A stretch of DNA of 27,806 nt, taken from the NCBI GenBank assembly GCA_002389055.1, contig DGNT01000204.1, positions 1 through 27,806 on the forward strand. The letters run 5' to 3'. The notes under the pieces were generated by a model. That model was not told the origin of the DNA and did no database searches. It saw only the letters and a list, made by a program, of their open reading frames with translations. Made by a program: the position numbers and the translations under genes. Positions 23,157 to 27,806 of the stretch are shown one piece after another (within the stretch, counting starts at the first letter, position 1; every line of letters starts with the position of its first letter). This stretch comes from Alcanivorax sp. UBA4485 (lineage in GTDB: Bacteria > Pseudomonadota > Gammaproteobacteria > Pseudomonadales > Alcanivoracaceae).

Positions 23157-24656
23157 ATGCCCGCATCACCTCCCGACCAGCCCAAAGCTTCCTGGAAAAC
23201 GCGCTTTGACGCCTTGATCCAGCCCTATATTCCGGAATATTTTCCGGTGGCCTGGAAGATGGGTCTGTCGATCTCGGCGCTGATCCTGGTGGGTATGACA
23301 TTGCTGGCGTTCATTCTGCTCAACAATCAACTGCAGCGTATGCGCGACCAGGCGGACAGCTTCGGCAACGCCATCGCCACCCAGTTGGCGCACACCGCCC
23401 GGGAACCCTTGCTCGCCGAGGACCGCTTCCTGCTCAAGGTGCACATCAATAATCTGGTACGCAGCGACAGCATCGCCGGCGCCGCGCTGTTTAACCGGGA
23501 GGGCGAGCCGATTGACCAGGCCGGGGTGCAGCCACCGGCCAGCGCCCCGTCTTCCGAGGAAGTGCGGCGCTGGGGCGGGGTTGAGGAAGAGGCCATGAGC
23601 ACCTATTTCGCGCCGGTGCGTGTCAACGACAACCTGGCCGGATCGGTGGCGGTGACGCTGTCGGACCGCTCCATCACCCTGGCCCAGCGCGAGGTGCGCA
23701 ATACCCTGATCACCGCCACCCTGGCGATGGGCGTACTGGCGATCATTGCCTCTTTCCTGATCAGCCGGCGGCTGGCGCAGCCGATCCACAATCTGCTCGC
23801 CGCCACCAGCGCCATGCGTAAAGGGGACCTGCAATACCGGATCCAGGAACGCCGCAACGACGAGATCGGCCATCTGATCGAGGCCTACAACGGCATGGCC
23901 CACGGCATGCTGGAGAAAGACCAGGTGGAACGCGTGCTGCAGCGCTTCGTCAGCCCCTCGGTGGCGCGCAAGATGATGGCCAACCTGGACCAGGTCACCC
24001 TGGGCGGGCGCGACGTCACCGCCACGGTGGTGTTCGCCGACATCGTCGGCTTTACCCGCTTGTCCGAAAGCCTGGCGCCGGAGGCGGTGGCGGATATGCT
24101 CAACGTCTACTTCGACGCCATCAGCGCGGCTTGCGATTTTTACCGGGGCACCATCGACAAGTACATGGGCGATTGCGCGATGATCGTGTTCGGGGTGCCC
24201 GAAGAGGATTCCGAACACCTTTTCCACGGCCTGTGCTGCGCGGTGATGATCCAGCGGCTGGTGACCCGTCTCAACGAATACCGAGACACACGCGGACTGA
24301 CCACCGTGGAGTTCCGCATCGGCATGAACTCCGGGGCCATGCTGGCCGGCAACCTGGGGTCGCGGGAGCGCATGCAATATACGGTGGTCGGTGACACAGT
24401 GAACCTGGCCTCCCGGCTGTCCAACATGGCCGGCGCCGGAGAGATTATCGCCGCTTCCGCAATGATGGCCGACCCCAATATCGGCTCCAGGGTGCGCGCC
24501 ACCGAGTACGGTGCCATGCGGGTGCGCGGACGCCAGGAGCCGGTGGGCACCTTCCGGGTGGACGGCGTACACGCTCTGTCCGAAACGCTGATGGAACAAC
24601 GCATCGCCCAATTTCTTGCCGAGATCAGTGCGGAGGCCAACCGTGAATCCTCCTAA
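23157..24656 (+). CDS. Membrane adenylate/guanylate cyclase (class III) with HAMP domain
   Basis: A 499-residue membrane sensor-cyclase. Order: short cytosolic start; TM1 (about 32-56); a periplasmic sensor (about 57-180); TM2 (about 181-202); HAMP (about 203-255); class III cyclase domain (about 285-470). The metal-binding aspartates D295 (FADIVGF) and D339 (KYMGDCAM) are present. In YTVVGDTVNLASRL the substrate-defining position is T409, where Asp marks class IIIa cyclases and Thr marks class IIIb, a group including bicarbonate-responsive adenylate cyclases. It should make cAMP, possibly in response to a periplasmic signal. The 3' end overlaps the lipoprotein gene by 14 bases. Confidence 0.9.
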   Translation: MPASPPDQPKASWKTRFDALIQPYIPEYFPVAWKMGLSISALILVGMTLLAFILLNNQLQRMRDQADSFGNAIATQLAHTAREPLLAEDRFLLKVHINNLVRSDSIAGAALFNREGEPIDQAGVQPPASAPSSEEVRRWGGVEEEAMSTYFAPVRVNDNLAGSVAVTLSDRSITLAQREVRNTLITATLAMGVLAIIASFLISRRLAQPIHNLLAATSAMRKGDLQYRIQERRNDEIGHLIEAYNGMAHGMLEKDQVERVLQRFVSPSVARKMMANLDQVTLGGRDVTATVVFADIVGFTRLSESLAPEAVADMLNVYFDAISAACDFYRGTIDKYMGDCAMIVFGVPEEDSEHLFHGLCCAVMIQRLVTRLNEYRDTRGLTTVEFRIGMNSGAMLAGNLGSRERMQYTVVGDTVNLASRLSNMAGAGEIIAASAMMADPNIGSRVRATEYGAMRVRGRQEPVGTFRVDGVHALSETLMEQRIAQFLAEISAEANRESS

Positions 24657-25686
24657 ACGCGGCGCCTGGCGGGCGACGCTGGGCCTGGGCGCGGTATTGA
24701 TACTGCCCGGGTGCGCTTCGTGGCTGCCGTTTTCGGACCCCGCCAACCGGGTCGGTGACGCCCTGCAGGCGCACCGTTACCGGGACGCCCTGGCGATTAT
24801 CGAGCGTACCGACGAGACCCACCCGCAGTACGGCCTTCTCACCCAGCAACGCCAGGGGGTTCTGCAGGCCAGCCGGGAGTATCGCCAGGAAAAACTGGCC
24901 CTGGCCCGGGAGCTGTCCGCCCGGGAGGACTGGAGTCAGGCCTATCAGGTGCTGGAGGACACCGGGGACCGCGTCGCGGAACCGGAGCCGGTGGACGCCC
25001 TGCTTGAGCAATTGCATGAGCGTGAAGCGCGGACGCTGCGCGCGCGCCTGAACCAATGGTATCTGGCCCAGGCGAAAGCCCTGCTGGAGACTGGTCAATT
25101 GGACCAGGACCTGGCCCACCACGACGATCACCGCGCAATCAGAATCCTGGACCAGCGCGCACGGCTACGCCAACAGGTGAGCGATGGCCTTACCGAACTG
25201 GGTGACGCCTACGCCGACCAGGCGCTGTGGCGCCAGGCACTGGTGTCGCTGGAAATGGCGCAACGCCTGACCCCCGACCGCGTGCAGCCGGCCTCGTTGA
25301 AGCGCGCCCGCAAGACCCTCGACAGCGCCCGGGACCGGGCACGGGACGCCCGCCAGGAAACCCGCTACCAGCATGCGGAGACACTGGTTTCACGCTATCA
25401 GCAAACCGGCCGTCTGCAAGACTTGCTGGCCGCGCGCACCTACCTGACGCAGCATGACGACACCTACCTGGATACCCTGCGTGAGCAGGTCCAGCGCTGG
25501 TCGCGGGACCGCTTCGCCCGGACCATGGCCCAGGGGGAAGCGCTTTACGCCAAGGGCGAATACCGGGCCGCCCACCAGTTGTGGCAGCAGGTGGCGCCGC
25601 TGGACCCGGAAAACGTGGAGTTGCAGAAGAAATTGGAGCGCAGTGAGCGGGTGATCAGAAACCTTGAGTCCCTGAACACCCCCTAG
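24643..25686 (+). CDS. TPR-like lipoprotein coupled to the cyclase
   Basis: A 347-residue predicted lipoprotein. I chose GTG 24643, with GGAGG 6 bases upstream; the protein then starts NPPKRGAW with the lipobox LILPGC and lipidated C24. After the anchor it is helical throughout: repeated A/L-rich helices such as ALQAHRYRDALAIIER, AYADQALWRQALVSLEMAQRLTP and GEALYAKGEYRAAHQLWQQV are TPR-like (the A-L-Y-A-G-Y-A-L pattern). It lies inside the cyclase stop region, so the two are coupled, and the lipoprotein could pass an envelope signal to the periplasmic sensor. The convergent gspD neighbour suggests a secretion-pilotin-like alternative, unsupported. Confidence 0.8.
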   Translation: MNPPKRGAWRATLGLGAVLILPGCASWLPFSDPANRVGDALQAHRYRDALAIIERTDETHPQYGLLTQQRQGVLQASREYRQEKLALARELSAREDWSQAYQVLEDTGDRVAEPEPVDALLEQLHEREARTLRARLNQWYLAQAKALLETGQLDQDLAHHDDHRAIRILDQRARLRQQVSDGLTELGDAYADQALWRQALVSLEMAQRLTPDRVQPASLKRARKTLDSARDRARDARQETRYQHAETLVSRYQQTGRLQDLLAARTYLTQHDDTYLDTLREQVQRWSRDRFARTMAQGEALYAKGEYRAAHQLWQQVAPLDPENVELQKKLERSERVIRNLESLNTP

Positions 25687-25696
25687 CGGCCGCTAG
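25683..25696. repeat. Perfect palindrome holding both convergent stop codons
   Basis: CTAGCGGCCGCTAG is a perfect 14-base palindrome. The TAG at 25684-25686 ends the lipoprotein gene and the CTA at 25693-25695 ends gspD on the other strand. The core GCGGCCGC is the same as in the 3136-3149 palindrome. Confidence 0.8.
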
Positions 25697-27806
25697 CACC
25701 AGGGCGGCCGGCACTGGTTGCTGGACGACGACGTGTCGGCCCGCGAGGCCGCCACGGTCGATTCCTCGGCCGGCTGCGGCGCGGGGGCCGGCTCAGCCGG
25801 TTGCGACGCCCGGGTGGCGGAAGGCTCGCGGGCTTCGTCTTCCGCCTGGTCCGCCTCCTCATCACGAGCGGCGGGCTCCTCTTCCTGCCCGGGTACGACG
25901 CCCTCGGTATCGGTCACCGGGCCGGAAGTGGGCGGTGTGGCGGAATCCTCTTCCCGTTTTTGTTGCTGCTCTTTATAAGCCCGCTCGTATTCATCGGAAA
26001 CCGGTGAGCGTCCCTGGAACAGATTTTCCAGCTTGACCGGCAGCGGGAATTGAACCTCGCGAACCAATTCACCGTCGTCATTGACCCGGAACTGCATGGC
26101 GGTGACGCCCATGTATTTTTCGCGAGTCATGTCCACCAACCGGTCGTTATTAGCCAACACCGTGGGTTTGATGAACACCATCAGGTTGCGCTTAACGTGA
26201 CTCTCGGAGGTGGAGCGGAACAGGAAGCCGAGCAGCGGGATGTCGCCGAGCAGCGGCACCTTGCGCACGGTTTCCTGAACGTCATCGGAAATCAGACCGC
26301 CCAGGGCGATGGTCTCGCCGTCGTCCGCCAGCACCGTGGTGTTGAGCTGGCGCTTGGTGGTGACGATGTCCACCGCTTCGCCGACGGAATCCTTCACCGC
26401 CGAGGTTTCCTGCTCCAGCTCGAGACGGATGGTATTCAACCCGGCCACATGCGGTGTGACCTTCAAGGTCAGACCCACGTCCTCGCGCTGAATGGTGGTG
26501 AACGGGTTGGACACGCCGGACCCGGTGCTGGACGCCTGCCCGGTCACGAACGGCACATTCTCACCAACGATGATCGAAGCTTCCTGGTTATCCAGGGTAA
26601 GAATGCTCGGGGTGGAAAGCAGGTTGGTGTTGGTGGTGGAGGCCAGCGCCTGCACCAGTGCGCCCCATTCCAGGTCACCGTCGGCATCGGTTTCACCGAA
26701 GCCGGCGGCAATGCCGTCACCCAGGGTGATATTGGAAGGGTCCTCGGTGATCACCGCCTGCAGCAGCGACTGCACACTGATGCCGGAGCCCCCGAAGTTC
26801 ACCGCGCCAACCCCGTTTTCCAAATCGCCGGCCAGGTACTGGAAGCCCAGGTTGTTGGCTTTGTCGCCGGTCACTTCGACGATGGCCGCTTCGATCAGGA
26901 TCTGCGCGCGCCGCACGTCCAGCTGACTGATCACCGATTGCAGCTCTTTCATCATTTCCGGCTCGGCCCGGATCACCAGGGCGTTAAGAGATTCGTCCGA
27001 CTGAATCGATACCCGGCCTTCGCCCTGGGAGGTGCGCGCGGCGGCGGCACCATTTTCATCGCCACCCTGACGAACCGCCGAAGCCCCGGCGGCGAAATTC
27101 TTCAGCAGCTCCGCCATTTTTTCCGAATCACCATGGCTGAGCCGGACTACCTGTACGCCGCCGGCGGCGCTGGACGGACTGTCCAGTTGTCGGATCAACG
27201 GCATCAGGCGGGCACGGGTGCCGCGGTCGCCTTTGATGATCAACCGGTTGGTGCGCTCATCGGCCACCATGGTGGCGCCGCCCTGGGCGCCCCGGCGGCG
27301 GGTGTTGGCGGCCGGATCCGAGGTGGTCAGTTCTTCGAGCAGGGACACCATGTTGCCGGCGAACGCGTGCTCGAGCTGAACGATCTCCACCTCATCGCTT
27401 TCCGCGTTGTCGAGGCTGTTGATGATGGCGCGCATGCGCTGAATGTTGTCGGCATGGTCGCTGATAATCAGCGCGTTGGCGGAGCCCACCGCCGCCAGAT
27501 GGCCATACTGGGGCACCAGCGGGCGCAGCACCGGCACCAGCTCCTCCACCGGAGAGTTGTCCACCGCGATCACCTGGGTGATCAGCTCTTCGCCGTCCAC
27601 GCTGCCCGCGTTGGGGGTCAGCGGCAGGTTGCTCTGCTTGGCGGTGGTATTGGTGACGATCTTGATCACCCCACCGGACGGCACCGCGGCGTAACCGTGC
27701 ACCTGAAGCACCGACAGGAACAGCTCATAGACTTCTTCGGAAGTCAGTGGCTGGTTGGAAATGACAGTCACGTCTCGGGCGCGCACCCGCGGGTCGACGA
27801 CAAAGT
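25693..27806 (-). CDS. gspD: Type II secretion secretin GspD, 5' end outside the window
   Basis: The minus frame is open to the window edge, reading FVVDPRVRARDVTVIS at the edge, so the signal peptide and first part of N0 are cut off. Visible parts: N0/N1 to N3 domains (repeated LxxLLxELxxxD and RLIIKGDRGTR patterns), then the secretin core with NLLSTPSILTLDNQEASI, VGENVPFVTG and the VPLLGDIPLLGFLFRS segment. GspD forms the outer-membrane channel of the T2SS. The C-terminal S-domain is followed by an 85-residue low-complexity tail rich in Glu, Pro, Ala and Thr, ending QCRPPWC, which is unusual. Other gsp genes must lie beyond the window. Confidence 0.95.
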   Translation of the reverse strand, partial: FVVDPRVRARDVTVISNQPLTSEEVYELFLSVLQVHGYAAVPSGGVIKIVTNTTAKQSNLPLTPNAGSVDGEELITQVIAVDNSPVEELVPVLRPLVPQYGHLAAVGSANALIISDHADNIQRMRAIINSLDNAESDEVEIVQLEHAFAGNMVSLLEELTTSDPAANTRRRGAQGGATMVADERTNRLIIKGDRGTRARLMPLIRQLDSPSSAAGGVQVVRLSHGDSEKMAELLKNFAAGASAVRQGGDENGAAAARTSQGEGRVSIQSDESLNALVIRAEPEMMKELQSVISQLDVRRAQILIEAAIVEVTGDKANNLGFQYLAGDLENGVGAVNFGGSGISVQSLLQAVITEDPSNITLGDGIAAGFGETDADGDLEWGALVQALASTTNTNLLSTPSILTLDNQEASIIVGENVPFVTGQASSTGSGVSNPFTTIQREDVGLTLKVTPHVAGLNTIRLELEQETSAVKDSVGEAVDIVTTKRQLNTTVLADDGETIALGGLISDDVQETVRKVPLLGDIPLLGFLFRSTSESHVKRNLMVFIKPTVLANNDRLVDMTREKYMGVTAMQFRVNDDGELVREVQFPLPVKLENLFQGRSPVSDEYERAYKEQQQKREEDSATPPTSGPVTDTEGVVPGQEEEPAARDEEADQAEDEAREPSATRASQPAEPAPAPQPAEESTVAASRADTSSSSNQCRPPWC

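Noticed and set aside
23166..24746. A 526-residue minus-strand frame over the cyclase gene.
   Set aside because: His/Gln/Gly-rich shadow with no motifs, opposite a complete class III cyclase.

Overview
The window is one continuous piece of GC-rich gammaproteobacterial chromosome. It has tightly packed genes, no mobile element, no CRISPR array, no rRNA or tRNA, and no stretch over 300 bases without a gene. The mix suggests a marine lipid- or hydrocarbon-using bacterium of the Alcanivorax/Marinobacter kind: rplU divergent from ispB, a phasin, a two-domain fatty acyl-CoA reductase very like the one known from Marinobacter, an HSDL2-like dehydrogenase, a GMC alcohol oxidase, an epoxide hydrolase and type II secretion. 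The genus is inferred from remembered protein sequences, not from a search.

Layout. Bases 1-6250 hold housekeeping and small metabolic genes: rplU (cut by the window edge), ispB, a YajG-like lipoprotein, a HIT/CPXCG pair, a MAPEG membrane protein, an AraC regulator, an HSDL2-like SDR and two proteins I do not recognise. Bases 6250-11303 hold a phasin, an AarF/ABC1 kinase-like protein, a small outer-membrane beta-barrel and a hybrid 7TMR-DISM histidine kinase. Bases 11300-14731 (minus strand) hold nitroreductase, ABM monooxygenase-like, MoxR ATPase and VWA (CoxE-like) genes; the last three look like an operon.

The most interesting part is 14.8-22.1 kb. A FabR/DesT-like TetR gene is divergent from a fatty acyl-CoA reductase gene. 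Downstream lie an SDR that is a paralogue of the reductase's C-terminal half, a GMC oxidase and two beta-rich (lipocalin-like) proteins, the last three joined by ATGA overlaps. The TetR/reductase gap holds three near-identical 14-bp sites. A PsrA-type box (CAAAC-N4-GTTTG) precedes the second SDR. Together these suggest a fatty-acid-responsive module making and re-oxidising fatty alcohols. A possible five-codon leader peptide may couple translation into the second SDR.

Bases 22087-27806 hold an epoxide hydrolase (minus), a membrane class III nucleotide cyclase overlapping a TPR-like lipoprotein (plus), and the minus-strand secretin gene gspD, whose 5' end lies outside the window. A recurring small-scale feature is that several convergent gene pairs end inside short perfect palindromes that contain the stop codons.
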